Assembly: GCF_001280005.1 (NCBI RefSeq)
Contig: NZ_LGDW01000225.1
Coordinates: 1 to 64,000 of the forward strand
Length of the DNA: 64,000 bases
Direction of reading: 5' to 3'
Source: Streptomyces sp. NRRL WC-3618
Lineage (GTDB): Bacteria; Actinomycetota; Actinomycetes; Streptomycetales; Streptomycetaceae
In this document: positions 9,694 through 20,497 of the stretch, in pieces
Numbering within the stretch: position 1 is the first letter of the stretch
Layout of the letters: every line of letters starts with the position of its first letter
Notes under the pieces: model-generated
Told to the model about the DNA's origin: nothing
The model's database searches: none
What the model saw: the letters and a program-made list of their open reading frames with translations, nothing else
Translations under genes and position numbers: made by a program

Positions 9694-11343
9694 TCAGCGC
9701 ACGAAGACGCCCGCCTGGTTCGCCAGATCGAGGAAGTACTGCGGCGCCACACCCAGCACCACGGTGACCGCCACCCCCACCCCGATCGCCGTCGTGGTCA
9801 ACGGCGACGGCACGGCGACGGTGGGGCCGTCAGGCCGGGGTTCGCTGAAGAACATCAGGACGATCACCCGGATGTAGAAGAACGCCGCGATCGCCGACGA
9901 GATCACACCGACCACGACCAGCGCCCCGGCACCGCCCTCGGCCGCCGCCTTGAACACGGCGAACTTCCCGGCGAACCCGGAGGTCAGCGGAATGCCGGCG
10001 AAGGCCAGCAGGAACACCGCGAACACGGCGGCCACCAGCGGTGAACGGCGTCCCAGTCCCGCCCACTTGGACAGGTGGGTCGCCTCACCCCCGGCATCGC
10101 GCACCAGGGTGACCACGGCGAACGCCCCGATCGTCACGAACGAGTACGCGCCCAGATAGAACAGGACCGACGAGATCCCGTCCGGTGTCATCGCGATGAC
10201 ACCCGCGAGAATGAACCCGGCGTGCGCGATCGACGAGTACGCCAGCAGCCGCTTGATGTCGGTCTGGGTGATCGCGACGATCGCGCCGCCCAGCATGGTC
10301 ACGACCGCGACACCCCACATCACCGGCCGCCAGTCCCAGCGCAGGCCCGGCAGCACGACGTACAGCAGCCGCAGCAGCGCGCCGAACGCCGCCACCTTCG
10401 TCGCCGCGGCCATGAAGCCCGTCACCGGCGTTGGTGCTCCCTGGTACACGTCCGGCGTCCACATGTGGAACGGCACGGCGCCCACCTTGAAGAGCAGGCC
10501 CATGACGATCATCGCGGCGCCGATGAGCAGCAGCACGTCGTTGCCCATGGTGTCGGCGAGTGCCGGGTCGACGTTCTTGACGGTGCCGTCGACGACCTGG
10601 GCGATCGTCCCGTACGACACCGAGCCCGCGTATCCGTACAGCAGTGCGATGCCGAACAGGGTGAACGCGGAGGCGAAGGCGCCGAGCAGGAAGTACTTGA
10701 CCGCGGCCTCCTGCGACATGAGCCGCTTGCGGCGGGCCAGGGCGCACAGCAGGTACAGCGGCAGCGAGAAGACTTCCAGGGCCACGAACAGGGTCAGCAG
10801 GTCGTTGGCCGAGGGGAAGACCAGCATGCCGCCGATCGCGAACAGCAGCAGCGGGAACACCTCGGTGGTGGTGAACCCGGCCTTCACCGCGGCTTTCTCG
10901 CTGTCGCTGCCCGGCACGGAAGCGGCCTGCGCGGCGAACGAGTCGACGCGGTTGCCGTGTGCCTCGGGGTCGAGGCGCCGCTCGGCGAAGGTGAACAGTC
11001 CGACCAGGCCCGCCAGCAGGATCGTGCCCTGCAGGAACAGCGCGGGTCCGTCGACGGCGATCGCGCCCATCGCCGCGATTTTGGCCTTGGTGGTGCCGTA
11101 CCCGCCCGCCGCGAGCGCCACGACCGCGGCGAACGCGGCGGTGAGGGCGACGACTGACACGAACAGCTGCACGTAGTAGCGGGATTTGCGGGGCACGAAC
11201 GCCTCGACCAGGATCCCTACGATCGCCGCGCCGATGACAATCAGGGTGGGCGACAATTGCCCGTATTCGATCTTCGGCGCGTCGATCTTGGAGATCGGAT
11301 CGGCCGCCGTTGTCCACAGGCTGTGGACGGCTGATGCGCTCAC
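9694..11343 (-). CDS. nuoN: NADH-quinone oxidoreductase subunit N
   Basis: NuoN is an antiporter-like proton-pumping subunit in the membrane arm of complex I. The 549 residues form about fourteen hydrophobic helices with the Proton_antipo_M core, including the VGAVPFHMWTPDVYQGAPTP segment (conserved Lys region and discontinuous helix) and IKRLLAYSSIAHAGF. It is the last gene of the nuo operon and overlaps nuoM by four bases (ATGA). Compared with the E. coli subunit it has an inserted loop (about 125-160, EAHGNRVDSFAAQAASVPGS), seen in other actinobacterial NuoN proteins. Confidence 0.96.
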   Translation of the reverse strand: MSASAVHSLWTTAADPISKIDAPKIEYGQLSPTLIVIGAAIVGILVEAFVPRKSRYYVQLFVSVVALTAAFAAVVALAAGGYGTTKAKIAAMGAIAVDGPALFLQGTILLAGLVGLFTFAERRLDPEAHGNRVDSFAAQAASVPGSDSEKAAVKAGFTTTEVFPLLLFAIGGMLVFPSANDLLTLFVALEVFSLPLYLLCALARRKRLMSQEAAVKYFLLGAFASAFTLFGIALLYGYAGSVSYGTIAQVVDGTVKNVDPALADTMGNDVLLLIGAAMIVMGLLFKVGAVPFHMWTPDVYQGAPTPVTGFMAAATKVAAFGALLRLLYVVLPGLRWDWRPVMWGVAVVTMLGGAIVAITQTDIKRLLAYSSIAHAGFILAGVIAMTPDGISSVLFYLGAYSFVTIGAFAVVTLVRDAGGEATHLSKWAGLGRRSPLVAAVFAVFLLAFAGIPLTSGFAGKFAVFKAAAEGGAGALVVVGVISSAIAAFFYIRVIVLMFFSEPRPDGPTVAVPSPLTTTAIGVGVAVTVVLGVAPQYFLDLANQAGVFVR

Positions 11344-12911
11344 TTGGCCGCCTCCACCTCGGGCTTGGGGTCCTTCTTATGGACGTCGGACAGGGTCTGC
11401 TTGACCGCCGGGTTGACGATGTCCGTCAAGGGCTTCGGGTAGACGCCCAGGAAGATCAACAACACGATCAGCGGCGTCACCACCACGAGTTCACGCACCC
11501 TGAGGTCCGGCATCTTGGCGACCTCCGCCTTCACCGGGCCCGTCATCGTCCTCTGATAGAGGACGAGGGTGTACAGCGCGGCGAGGACGATGCCGAAGGT
11601 GGCGATGATGCCGACCACCGGGTAGCGCGTGAACGTGCCCACCAGCACCAGGAACTCACTCACGAAGGGCGCGAGACCCGGGAGCGACAGAGTCGCGAGC
11701 CCACCGATCAGGAACGTGCCGGCGAGCACCGGAGCGACCTTCTGGACGCCTCCGTAGTCGGCGATGAGCCGCGAGCCGCGCCGCGAGATCAGGAAGCCGG
11801 CCACCAGCATCAGCGCGGCCGTCGAGATCCCGTGGTTGACCATGTACAGCGTCGCGCCCGACTGACCCTGGCTGGTCATCGCGAAGATGCCCAGGATGAT
11901 GAACCCGAAGTGCGAGATCGACGCGTACGCGACCAGCCGCTTGATGTCCCGCTGCCCGACCGCGAGCAGCGCCCCGTAGATGATGCTGATCAGCGCCAGT
12001 ACGAGGATGACGGGCGTCGCCCACTTGGACGCCTCCGGGAACAGCTGGAGGCAGAAGCGGAGCATCGCGAAGGTGCCCACCTTGTCGACGACCGCCGTGA
12101 TCAGCACGGCGACCGGCGTGGTGGCCTCCCCCATGGCGTTGGGCAGCCAGGTGTGCAGCGGCCACAGGGGCGCCTTCACCGCGAAGGCGAAGAAGAAGCC
12201 CAGGAACAGCCACCGTTCGGTGTTCGTCGCCATGTCCAGCGAACCGTTGGCCCGCGCCGCGGCGATCTCCGTGAGCGAGAAGCTCCCGGCCACCACGTAG
12301 AGGCCGATCACGGCCGCCAGCATGATCAGACCGCCGACGAGGTTGTAGAGGAGGAACTTCACTGCCGCGTACGAGCGTTGCGTGGACGCCGTCTCCTCGC
12401 CGTGCTCGTGGGCACGGTCCCCGAAGCCGCCGATGAGGAAGTACATCGGGATGAGCATGGCTTCGAAGAAGATGTAGAACAGGAAGACGTCGGTGGCCTC
12501 GAAGGAGATGATCACCATCGCCTCGACGAGCAGGATCATCGCGAAGAAGCCCTGAGTGGGCCGCCAGCGCGTGTTTCCTGTCTCCAGGGGGTCGGCGTCG
12601 TGCCAGCCGGCCAGGATCACGAACGGGATCAGCAGCGCGGTCAGCGCGATGAGCGCCACGGCGATACCGTCCACGCCCAGCTCGTACCGCACCCCGAAGT
12701 CCTTGATCCAGGCGTGTGATTCGGTGAGCTGGTAGCGGTCACCGCCCGGGTCGAAGCGCACCAGAACGATCGCGGCGAGCGCCAGGGTGGCGAGCGAGAC
12801 AAGCAGCGCCAGCCACTTGGCGGCGGTGCGCCGCGCGGCCGGTACGGCCGCCGTGGCGATCGCCCCGAGGGCCGGAAGCACCGCCGTCGCTGTCAGGAGG
12901 GGAAAGGACAT
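11340..12911 (-). CDS. nuoM: NADH-quinone oxidoreductase subunit M
   Basis: NuoM is the middle antiporter-like subunit of the complex I membrane arm. The 523-residue polytopic protein carries the family signatures KAPLWPLHTWLPNAMGEATTP (with its conserved Lys), DIKRLVAYASISHFGF and a conserved Glu in the early ILLVEAMVIISFEA helix. It lies five bases downstream of nuoL and overlaps nuoN at its stop (ATGA), so the two are translationally coupled. The C-terminal tail is short, polar and Lys/Glu-rich. Confidence 0.96.
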   Translation of the reverse strand: MSFPLLTATAVLPALGAIATAAVPAARRTAAKWLALLVSLATLALAAIVLVRFDPGGDRYQLTESHAWIKDFGVRYELGVDGIAVALIALTALLIPFVILAGWHDADPLETGNTRWRPTQGFFAMILLVEAMVIISFEATDVFLFYIFFEAMLIPMYFLIGGFGDRAHEHGEETASTQRSYAAVKFLLYNLVGGLIMLAAVIGLYVVAGSFSLTEIAAARANGSLDMATNTERWLFLGFFFAFAVKAPLWPLHTWLPNAMGEATTPVAVLITAVVDKVGTFAMLRFCLQLFPEASKWATPVILVLALISIIYGALLAVGQRDIKRLVAYASISHFGFIILGIFAMTSQGQSGATLYMVNHGISTAALMLVAGFLISRRGSRLIADYGGVQKVAPVLAGTFLIGGLATLSLPGLAPFVSEFLVLVGTFTRYPVVGIIATFGIVLAALYTLVLYQRTMTGPVKAEVAKMPDLRVRELVVVTPLIVLLIFLGVYPKPLTDIVNPAVKQTLSDVHKKDPKPEVEAAK

Positions 12912-12916
12912 CGGTA

Positions 12917-14869
12917 TCAGACCGCCCTCATCAGCAGGGTCGCGGCGATGAGGAGCGCCGCACCGCCGAACATCGAGACCGCGTACGAGCGCGCGTAGCC
13001 GTTCTGCAGCTTGCGGAGCCGTCCGGAGAGGCCGCCCATGGAGGCCGCCGTACCGTTGACGACCCCGTCGACCAGGGTGTGGTCGACGTAGACCAGGGAG
13101 CGGGTGAGGTGCTCTCCGCCGCGCACCAGGACAACGTGGTTGAAGTCGTCCTGGAGGAGGTCGCGCCGGGCGGCCCGGGTGAGCAGCGACCCGCGCGGGG
13201 CGAGGACCGGGACCGGCCGGCGCCCGTACTGGGCGTACGCGACGCCCACGCCGATGACGAGCACGACCATGGTCGCCAGGGTGACCGTGAGGGCGCTGAC
13301 CGGCGGGTTTCCCTCCGCGTGCTGGGTGACGGGCTCCAGCCAGTGCAGGAAGCGGTCACCGATGCTGAAGAACCCGCCCGCGAAGACCGACCCGAAGGCG
13401 AGCACGATCATGGGGATCGTCATCGACTTGGGCGACTCGTGCGGGTGCGGCTCGGCGTGCGCGCCGTGGTGCTCGGCCGCCGGCTCCACACTCGGTTCGG
13501 CCGGAGACGCGGTCGGCTGGTTCCGCCAGCGCTCCTCGCCGAAGAACGTCATCAGCATCACGCGCGTCATGTAGTACGCGGTGATGGCCGCGCCTAGGAG
13601 AGCCACACCGCCGAGGATCCAGCCCTCGGTGCCGCCCTTGGCGAACGCCGCCTCGATGATCTTGTCCTTGGAGAAGAAGCCGGACAGGCCGGGGAAGCCG
13701 ATGATCGCGAGGTAACCGAGCCCGAAGGTCACGAAGGTGATGGGCATGTACGTGCGGAGGCCGCCGTACTTGCGCATGTCGACCTCGTCGTTCATGCCGT
13801 GCATGACCGAGCCGGCGCCGAGGAACAGCCCGGCCTTGAAGAAGCCGTGGGTCACCAGGTGCATGATCGCGAAGACATAGCCGATGGGGCCGAGGCCCGC
13901 CGCGAGGATCATGTAGCCGATCTGCGACATGGTCGAGCCGGCCAGCGCCTTCTTGATGTCGTCTTTCGCGCAACCGACGATCGCACCGAAGAGGAGCGTG
14001 ACGGCGCCGACCACGGTGACCACCAACTGGGCGTCGGGCGCCGCGTTGAAGATCGCCCCGGAGCGGACGATCAGGTACACACCGGCGGTCACCATCGTCG
14101 CCGCGTGGATGAGGGCCGAGACCGGGGTCGGGCCCTCCATGGCGTCCCCGAGCCAGGACTGCAGCGGCACCTGGGCGGACTTGCCGCAGGCCGCGAGCAG
14201 CAGCATCAGGGCGATGGCGGTGAGCTTGCCCTCGCTCGTCTCACCAGTGGCGTCGAAGACCGGCCCGAAGGCGAAGGTCCCGAAGGTGGTGAACATCAGC
14301 ATGATGGCGATCGACAGGCCCATGTCGCCGACGCGGTTGACCAGGAAGGCCTTCTTCGCGGCGGTCGCGGCGCTGGGCTTGTGCTGCCAGAAGCCGATGA
14401 GGAGGTACGAGGCGAGGCCGACGCCCTCCCAGCCGACGTACAGCAGGAGGTAGTTGTCGGCGAGGACGAGCAGCAGCATCGCCGCGAGGAACAGGTTCAG
14501 ATAGCCGAAGAAGCGGCGGCGGCGCTCGTCGTGCTCCATGTACCCGATCGAGTACACGTGGATCAGCGAGCCGACGCCGGTGATCAGCAGAACGAACGTC
14601 ATCGACAGCTGGTCGAGCTGGAAGGCCACGTCGGCCTGGAAGCCCTCGACGGGGATCCAGCTGAACAGGTACTGCGTCAGGGTGCGGTGCTCGGCGTTCT
14701 TGCCCAGCATGTCGACGAAGAGGACCACGCCGATCACGAAGGAGCAGGCGGCGAGGGCTGTGCCGATCCAGTGGCCGACGGCGTCCAGCCGCCGGCCGCC
14801 GCACAGCAGTACGACCGCTCCGAGCAGTGGCGCCGCCACCAGCAGCGCAATCAGGTTCTCAGCATTCAC
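12917..14869 (-). CDS. nuoL: NADH-quinone oxidoreductase subunit L
   Basis: NuoL is the distal proton-pumping subunit of complex I. The 650-residue protein has the N-terminal Proton_antipo_N segment, the core motif [20 protein letters not shown] and a [15 protein letters not shown] block. A His/Pro/Glu-rich loop (near residues 455-485, [14 protein letters not shown]) separates the core from the terminal helices, which include the lateral helix and the last transmembrane segment. The start is GTG with AAGGGG about ten bases upstream, after nuoK. The His-rich loop is the only unusual element and is common in Streptomyces homologues. Confidence 0.96.
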   Translation of the reverse strand: MNAENLIALLVAAPLLGAVVLLCGGRRLDAVGHWIGTALAACSFVIGVVLFVDMLGKNAEHRTLTQYLFSWIPVEGFQADVAFQLDQLSMTFVLLITGVGSLIHVYSIGYMEHDERRRRFFGYLNLFLAAMLLLVLADNYLLLYVGWEGVGLASYLLIGFWQHKPSAATAAKKAFLVNRVGDMGLSIAIMLMFTTFGTFAFGPVFDATGETSEGKLTAIALMLLLAACGKSAQVPLQSWLGDAMEGPTPVSALIHAATMVTAGVYLIVRSGAIFNAAPDAQLVVTVVGAVTLLFGAIVGCAKDDIKKALAGSTMSQIGYMILAAGLGPIGYVFAIMHLVTHGFFKAGLFLGAGSVMHGMNDEVDMRKYGGLRTYMPITFVTFGLGYLAIIGFPGLSGFFSKDKIIEAAFAKGGTEGWILGGVALLGAAITAYYMTRVMLMTFFGEERWRNQPTASPAEPSVEPAAEHHGAHAEPHPHESPKSMTIPMIVLAFGSVFAGGFFSIGDRFLHWLEPVTQHAEGNPPVSALTVTLATMVVLVIGVGVAYAQYGRRPVPVLAPRGSLLTRAARRDLLQDDFNHVVLVRGGEHLTRSLVYVDHTLVDGVVNGTAASMGGLSGRLRKLQNGYARSYAVSMFGGAALLIAATLLMRAV

Positions 14870-14883
14870 GGTTCAGCGACCCC

Positions 14884-15183
14884 TTACAGCTTCATCAGGC
14901 TGGCGTCGTCGACCGAGGCCGAGTGGCGGGAACGGAACAGGGACACGATGATCGCGAGCCCGACGACGACCTCCGCGGCGGCGACGACCATCGTGAAGAA
15001 GGCGATGACCTGGCCGTCGAGATTGCCGTGCATTCGGGAGAAGGTGACGAACGCGAGGTTGCAGGCGTTCAGCATCAGCTCGACGCACATGAAGACGACG
15101 ATCGCGTTGCGCCTGATCAGGACGCCGGTGGCGCCGATCGTGAACAACAAGGCGGCGAGATAGAGGTAGTTGACGGGATTCAC
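14884..15183 (-). CDS. nuoK: NADH-quinone oxidoreductase subunit K
   Basis: NuoK is a 99-residue, three-helix subunit next to NuoJ in the proton path of complex I. It contains the two buried Glu residues typical of the family ([17 protein letters not shown] and the later [12 protein letters not shown] helix). Length and topology match E. coli NuoK. Its start overlaps the end of nuoJ by four bases. Confidence 0.96.
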   Translation of the reverse strand: MNPVNYLYLAALLFTIGATGVLIRRNAIVVFMCVELMLNACNLAFVTFSRMHGNLDGQVIAFFTMVVAAAEVVVGLAIIVSLFRSRHSASVDDASLMKL

Positions 15184-16031
15184 TTCGACGCCTCCCCACT
15201 GTTCGAGCCACCGGCTGAACCGTTGGCCGGGCCGCTGTTGGTGCGTTCCAGACGGTCCTCGGCGCGCTGTTCCAGTGCCTTGAGGTCGCTGATGGCCCCG
15301 GCGGACACATCACGGATCTGGCCGCGCTGACGCAGCGTCTGCATGACCGAGAGTTCGGCCGGGGTGCCGTCGGGCAGCAGGCCCGCGACGTCCACCGCGT
15401 TGTGCCGGGCGTACACACCTGGGGCGGGCAGCGGCGGCAGGTGCTTGCCTTCCCGCACGCGCTCCTCGGCCATCTCGCGCTGGGTCTTGGCGCGCTCGGT
15501 GCGCTCGCGGTGCGTGAGCACCATGGCGCCGACGGCGGCGGTGATCAGCAGGGCGCCGGTGATCTCGAAGGCGAACACGTACTTCGTGAAGATGAGGGCG
15601 GCCAGGCCCTCCACGTTGCCGTTGGCGTTGGCCTGGCCGAGGCCGGCGAACTCCTTCAGGGAGGCGTTTGCGACGCCCGCGACCAGGAGGACGCCAAAGC
15701 CGAGCCCGCACACCAGGGCCAGCCAGCGCTGGCCCTTGATGGTCTCCTTGAGGGAGTCCGCGGCGGTGACACCGACGAGCATGACCACGAAGAGGAACAG
15801 CATCATGATCGCGCCGGTGTAGACGATGATCTGGACGACGCCCAGGAAGTAGGCGCCGTTGGCCAGGTAGAACACCGCCAGGACGATCATGGTGCCGGCG
15901 AGGCAGAGCGCACTGTGTACGGCCCTCCTCATGAAGACGGTGCACAGGGCTCCGGCCACGGCGACGGTGCCGAGCACCCAGAACTGGAACGCCTCACCCG
16001 TGGAGGTGGAGTAGGCGGCGAGCGCGCTCAT
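15180..16031 (-). CDS. nuoJ: NADH-quinone oxidoreductase subunit J
   Basis: NuoJ is a five-helix membrane subunit of complex I. The first 170 residues hold the hydrophobic core, with the [20 protein letters not shown] helix that contains the family pi-bulge region. The protein (283 residues) is about 100 residues longer than E. coli NuoJ because of a charged, soluble C-terminal extension after the last helix, from about residue 175 ([20 protein letters not shown] onwards), ending in an Asn/Gly/Ser-rich tail. The start ATG overlaps the nuoI stop (ATGA). The open frame upstream belongs to a shadow of nuoI. Confidence 0.94.
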   Translation of the reverse strand: MSALAAYSTSTGEAFQFWVLGTVAVAGALCTVFMRRAVHSALCLAGTMIVLAVFYLANGAYFLGVVQIIVYTGAIMMLFLFVVMLVGVTAADSLKETIKGQRWLALVCGLGFGVLLVAGVANASLKEFAGLGQANANGNVEGLAALIFTKYVFAFEITGALLITAAVGAMVLTHRERTERAKTQREMAEERVREGKHLPPLPAPGVYARHNAVDVAGLLPDGTPAELSVMQTLRQRGQIRDVSAGAISDLKALEQRAEDRLERTNSGPANGSAGGSNSGEASK

Positions 16032-16639
16032 GCTCCCGCCCCCTCTTCTTCCGGCTTCTCGCCCTTGGAGACGGCGACCTGGCGCACGGTGCCGGGTGCG
16101 GCCTCGGTGACCAACCCCCGGTAGTAGTCCTGTTCGTCGGTGCCCGGGAAGATCGAGTGGGGCGAGTCGACCATGCCCTCCTCGAGTCCGGCGAGCAGTT
16201 GTTCCTTGGTGTAGATGAGGTTGGCGCGGCTGCTGTCGGCCAGCTCGAACTCGTTCGTCATCGTCAACGCGCGCGTGGGGCACGCCTCGATGCACAGACC
16301 GCACAGGATGCAGCGGGCGTAGTTGATCTGATAAACCGCGCCGTACCGCTCGCCCGGCGAGTAGCGCTCCTCGTCGGTGTTGTCGGCGCCCTCCACGTAG
16401 ATGGCGTCCGCGGGGCAGGCCCAGGCGCACAGTTCGCAGCCGACGCACTTCTCCAGGCCGTCCGGATGGCGGTTGAGCTGGTGCCGTCCGTGGAAACGGG
16501 GAGCGGTGGTCTTCTGCTGCTCGGGGTACTGCTCGGTCAGCCGCTTCTTGAACATGGCCTTGAAGGTCACGCCGAAGCCGGCCACGGGGTTCTGGAAGCC
16601 GGGCTTCGACTGCCCGGTCTCCTTCGGCTCCTCAGCCAT
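16028..16639 (-). CDS. nuoI: NADH-quinone oxidoreductase subunit I
   Basis: NuoI carries the N6a and N6b [4Fe-4S] clusters that pass electrons toward NuoB. Two classic ferredoxin motifs are present: [16 protein letters not shown] (about residue 66) and [16 protein letters not shown] (about residue 112). The ATG at 16639 has AAAGGAGG six bases upstream and overlaps the end of nuoH by eight bases. The 203-residue length fits actinobacterial homologues, with a short acidic C-terminal tail. Confidence 0.96.
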   Translation of the reverse strand: MAEEPKETGQSKPGFQNPVAGFGVTFKAMFKKRLTEQYPEQQKTTAPRFHGRHQLNRHPDGLEKCVGCELCAWACPADAIYVEGADNTDEERYSPGERYGAVYQINYARCILCGLCIEACPTRALTMTNEFELADSSRANLIYTKEQLLAGLEEGMVDSPHSIFPGTDEQDYYRGLVTEAAPGTVRQVAVSKGEKPEEEGAGA

Positions 16640-17996
16640 CGGACGCCTCCTTTCCATCCAGAGATCCGTCACTGCCAGTATCCGACCCACCACTGACAAT
16701 CAACTCGCGCTCACGGCGCGGGCGCCTGCGCGGCACCGCCGGCGCCTCCTGTCCCGGCAGTGGCGGTACGGGGAATCCGCCCGCCATCGGGTCGAAGGCG
16801 ACGGGCTCGGCGGCCTCCGTCTGCGGCGCCTTGCCCTGGTCGCGGAACATGTCGACCACGAAGGAGAGCAGGAGCAGGGTGATGACACCGCCGGCGACGT
16901 AGAGGGCGATGTCGGCGAAGTCGTAGTTCTCGTTGCGCAGGGTCCGTACGGTCGCGACGAGCATCAGCCAGACCAGCGAGATCGGGATGAGGACCTTCCA
17001 GCCGAGCTTCATCAGCTGGTCGTAGCGGACACGCGGGAGGGTGCCGCGCAGCCAGATGAAGAAGAACAGCAGCAGCTGCACCTTGATGACGAACCAGGCC
17101 ATCGGCCACCAGCCGTGGTTGGCGCCCTCCCAGAAGGTGCTGATGGGCCAGGGGGCCCGCCAGCCGCCCAGGAAGAGCGTCACCGACACGGCCGAGACGG
17201 TCACCATGTTGACGTACTCGGCGAGCATGAACATCGCGAACTTGATCGACGAGTACTCGGTGTTGAAGCCGCCGACCAGGTCGCCCTCGGACTCCGGCAT
17301 GTCGAAGGGGGCCCGGTTGGTCTCGCCGACCATCGTCACGATGTAGATCACGAAGGAGACCGGCAGCAGGACGACGTACCAGCGGTCGTGCTGTTGTTCG
17401 ACGATGGTGGAGGTCGACATCGACCCGGAGTAGAGGAACACCGAGGCGAACGCGGCGCCCATGGCGATCTCGTACGAGATCATCTGCGCGCAGGACCGCA
17501 GACCGCCCAGCAGGGGGTAGGTGGATCCGGAACTCCAGCCCGCGAGCACGATCCCGTAGATCCCGACCGAGGCGACCGCGAGGACGTAGAGCATCGCGAT
17601 CGGCAGGTCGGTGAGCTGCATCGTCGTACGGTGGCCGAAGATCGAGACCTCGTTGCCGGCCGGGCCGAAGGGGATGACCGCGATCGCCATGAAGGCCGGG
17701 ACGGCCGCGACGATCGGCGCGAGGATGTAGACGACCTTGTCCGCGCGCTTGACGATCAGGTCTTCCTTGAGCATCAGCTTGATGCCGTCGGCGAGAGACT
17801 GGAGCATGCCCCAGGGGCCGTGCCGGTTGGGGCCGATGCGCAGCTGCATCCAGGCGACCACCTTGCGTTCCCACACGATGGAGAACAGCACGGTGATCAT
17901 CAGGAAGGCGAAACAGAAGACCGCCTTGACGACGACCAGCCACCACGGGTCGGTGCCGAACAGGGAGAGGTCTTCAGCGGCGAGGTACGGGCTCAT
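16632..17996 (-). CDS. nuoH: NADH-quinone oxidoreductase subunit H
   Basis: NuoH is the eight-helix subunit that forms the quinone chamber with NuoB and NuoD. Signature segments are present: [15 protein letters not shown] (quinone-site loop), [34 protein letters not shown] with its conserved acidic residues, and [15 protein letters not shown]. The 454-residue chain is longer than in E. coli because of a Pro-rich hydrophilic C-terminal tail (about residues 390-454). It overlaps nuoG at the start (ATGA) and nuoI at the end. Confidence 0.96.
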   Translation of the reverse strand: MSPYLAAEDLSLFGTDPWWLVVVKAVFCFAFLMITVLFSIVWERKVVAWMQLRIGPNRHGPWGMLQSLADGIKLMLKEDLIVKRADKVVYILAPIVAAVPAFMAIAVIPFGPAGNEVSIFGHRTTMQLTDLPIAMLYVLAVASVGIYGIVLAGWSSGSTYPLLGGLRSCAQMISYEIAMGAAFASVFLYSGSMSTSTIVEQQHDRWYVVLLPVSFVIYIVTMVGETNRAPFDMPESEGDLVGGFNTEYSSIKFAMFMLAEYVNMVTVSAVSVTLFLGGWRAPWPISTFWEGANHGWWPMAWFVIKVQLLLFFFIWLRGTLPRVRYDQLMKLGWKVLIPISLVWLMLVATVRTLRNENYDFADIALYVAGGVITLLLLSFVVDMFRDQGKAPQTEAAEPVAFDPMAGGFPVPPLPGQEAPAVPRRRPRRERELIVSGGSDTGSDGSLDGKEASDG

Positions 17997-20497
17997 GCCT
18001 CCACCTCCTTGGGGGCCGCGGTGGCGAGCGTCGCCGGGCCGATGCGGACGAGTGCGCCGGGCAGCGCCCCGGTGTCGGAGGCGACGCCGCCTCCGGTGGA
18101 GTTCAGCGGCAGCCAGACCACACGGTCGGGCATCTCGGTGACCTCGAGGGGGAGTTCGACCGTCCCGGTGGCACCGGTCACGGCGAGCAGATCGCCGTCC
18201 TTGACACCGGCTTCGGCGGCCGTGGCGGCCGACACGCGCGCGCGTGCGGCGTGCCGCGTCCCGGCGAGCGCGTCGTCGCCCTCCTGCAGGCGACCCTGGT
18301 CGAGGAGCAGCCGGTGCCCGGCGAGCACGGCCTCTCCGGCGGCCGGACGCGGCAACTGGGCGCTGATCTCCAGCGGGTTTGCGGCGCGCGCCCCGTCCCA
18401 GGACCCGAGCCGGTCCAGTTCCGCCCGCGTGGTCCGCAGGTCCGGCAGCCCCAGGTGTACGTCCATGGCGTCGGCCAGCATCTGCAGCACCCGGGCGTCG
18501 GACGGCGCCAGGCGCCGGGTCATCTGGTCGGGCTTGAGCGCGGCCTCGAAGGGGCGGCCCCGGCCCTCCCAGTTGAGGAAGGTGCCCGCCTTCTCGGCGA
18601 CCGCGGCGACCGGCAGGACGACGTCGGCGTGCTCCGTGACCTCGCTGGGCCGCAGTTCCAGCGACACCAGGAAGCTCACTTCGTGAAGAGCCTCACGCGC
18701 GCGTGCCGGGTCGGGCAGGTCGGCGACCTCGACGCCGGCGACCAGCAGGGCCCGCAACTCTCCCCCGGCGGCGGCTTCGACGATCTGGCCGGTGTCGCGG
18801 CCGAAGCGGTGCGGAAGCCCGGCCACACCCCAGGCGGCGGCGACCTCGTCCCGCGCGCGCGGGTCGGTCGCCGGACGTCCGCCCGGCAGCAGCGACGGCA
18901 GCGCGCCGGCCTCGACGGCACCGCGCTCCCCCGCCCGGCGCGGGATCCACACCAGCTGGGCGCCGGTCGTGGAAGCGGCCCGTACGGCGGCGGTGAGTCC
19001 GCCCGCCACAGCCGCCAGCCGCTCACCGACGACGATCACCGCGCCCTCGGTGCGCAGCGCCTCGGCGGCCTTCACCCCGCTCTCCTCCAGCCCGAATCCG
19101 CTCCCGAGCGCGTCCAGCCACTCGGTCTCGGTGCCGGGGGCGGCGGGCAGCAGCGTGCCGCCGGCCTTCTCCAGGCCGCGCGTCGTGTGCGTGGCCAGCG
19201 AGAAGACCTGCTGTCCGTGTCCCCGCCAGGCCTTGCGCAGCCGCAGGAAGACGCCGGGCGCCTCCTCCTCGGACTCGAACCCGACGAGCAGGACCGCGGG
19301 CGCCTTCTCCAGCGAGGTGTACGTGACACCCGTACCGTCGAGGTCGCGACCGCGTCCGCCGACCCGGGCGGCCAGGAAGTCGGCCTCCTCGGCGCTGTGC
19401 ACGCGCGCGCGGAAGTCGATGTCGTTGGTGTCGAGGGCCACGCGCGCGAACTTGCTGTACGCGTAGGCGTCCTCGACGGTGAGCCGGCCACCGGTGAGAA
19501 CACCCGTGCGACTGCGGGCCGCGAGGAGTCCCCGCGCCGCCGTTTCCAGCGCCTCGGGCCAGGACGCGGACTCCAGGACACCGTCGGCGTTGCGCACCAG
19601 GGGCGTCTGGAGGCGGTCGGGCTTCTGCGCGTACCGGAAGCCGAAGCGTCCCTTGTCGCAGATCCACTCCTCGTTGACCTCGGCGTCGGGTGCGGCCAGG
19701 CGCCGCATGACCTTGCCGCGCCGGTGGTCGGTGCGGGTGGCGCAGCCGCCGGAGCAGTGCTCGCACACCGAGGCTGAGGAGACGAGGTCGAAGGGGCGGG
19801 AGCGGAAGCGATACGCCGCCGAGGTCAGCGCGCCGACCGGGCAGATCTGGATCGTGTTCCCGGAGAAGTACGACTCGAAGGGGTCACCCTCGCCGGTGCC
19901 GACCTGCTGGAGCGCGCCGCGCTCGATCAGCTCGATCATCGGGTCGCCCGCGATCTGATTGGAGAAGCGGGTGCAGCGGGCGCACAGCACGCACCGTTCA
20001 CGGTCGAGCAGCACCTGCGTGGAGATCGGCACGGGCTTCTCGTAGGTCCGCTTCTTGCCCTCGAAGCGGGATTCCGCCTGGCCGTGCGACATGGCCTGGT
20101 TCTGCAGGGGGCACTCGCCGCCCTTGTCGCAGACCGGGCAGTCCAGCGGGTGGTTGATGAGCAGCAGCTCCATCACACCGTGCTGGGCCTTTTCGGCCAC
20201 CGGCGAGGTGAGGTGAGTCTTGACGACCATCCCGTCCGTACAGGTGATCGTGCAGGACGCCATGGGCTTGCGCTGGCCCTCGACCTCGACGATGCACTGG
20301 CGGCAGGCGCCGGCCGGGTCGAGGAGGGGATGGTCGCAGAAGCGCGGGATCTCGATGCCGAGCTGTTCGGCGGCGCGGATCACCAGGGTGCCCTTGGGCA
20401 CGCTGATGTCGATGCCGTCGATCTTCAGCGAGACGAGATCTTCCGGCGGGACCGCCGCGTCGCCTCCTCCGGAGGGAGCGCTCGTGGTCACCGTCAT
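17993..20497 (-). CDS. nuoG: NADH-quinone oxidoreductase subunit G
   Basis: NuoG is the large iron-sulfur subunit of the hydrophilic arm. The N-terminus has a [2Fe-2S] ferredoxin domain ([15 protein letters not shown]), the His-Cys3 [4Fe-4S] motif ([17 protein letters not shown]) and a second pair ([10 protein letters not shown] ... CPVGALT). A molybdopterin-oxidoreductase-like domain begins with a four-Cys site ([15 protein letters not shown]), so the extra N7-type cluster is likely kept. The 834-residue length is normal. The C-terminal half is Ala/Gly-rich and less conserved. It overlaps nuoF and nuoH by four bases each. Confidence 0.96.
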   Translation of the reverse strand: MTVTTSAPSGGGDAAVPPEDLVSLKIDGIDISVPKGTLVIRAAEQLGIEIPRFCDHPLLDPAGACRQCIVEVEGQRKPMASCTITCTDGMVVKTHLTSPVAEKAQHGVMELLLINHPLDCPVCDKGGECPLQNQAMSHGQAESRFEGKKRTYEKPVPISTQVLLDRERCVLCARCTRFSNQIAGDPMIELIERGALQQVGTGEGDPFESYFSGNTIQICPVGALTSAAYRFRSRPFDLVSSASVCEHCSGGCATRTDHRRGKVMRRLAAPDAEVNEEWICDKGRFGFRYAQKPDRLQTPLVRNADGVLESASWPEALETAARGLLAARSRTGVLTGGRLTVEDAYAYSKFARVALDTNDIDFRARVHSAEEADFLAARVGGRGRDLDGTGVTYTSLEKAPAVLLVGFESEEEAPGVFLRLRKAWRGHGQQVFSLATHTTRGLEKAGGTLLPAAPGTETEWLDALGSGFGLEESGVKAAEALRTEGAVIVVGERLAAVAGGLTAAVRAASTTGAQLVWIPRRAGERGAVEAGALPSLLPGGRPATDPRARDEVAAAWGVAGLPHRFGRDTGQIVEAAAGGELRALLVAGVEVADLPDPARAREALHEVSFLVSLELRPSEVTEHADVVLPVAAVAEKAGTFLNWEGRGRPFEAALKPDQMTRRLAPSDARVLQMLADAMDVHLGLPDLRTTRAELDRLGSWDGARAANPLEISAQLPRPAAGEAVLAGHRLLLDQGRLQEGDDALAGTRHAARARVSAATAAEAGVKDGDLLAVTGATGTVELPLEVTEMPDRVVWLPLNSTGGGVASDTGALPGALVRIGPATLATAAPKEVEA

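Noticed and set aside
13799..15163. Long plus-strand frame opposite nuoL/nuoK
   Set aside because: It is the antisense shadow of high-GC membrane-protein genes, rich in His, Asp, Glu and Arg with no domain or start signal.
16401..18686. 761-residue plus-strand frame opposite nuoH/nuoG
   Set aside because: Antisense shadow of nuo genes; no signal for translation and no recognisable family.
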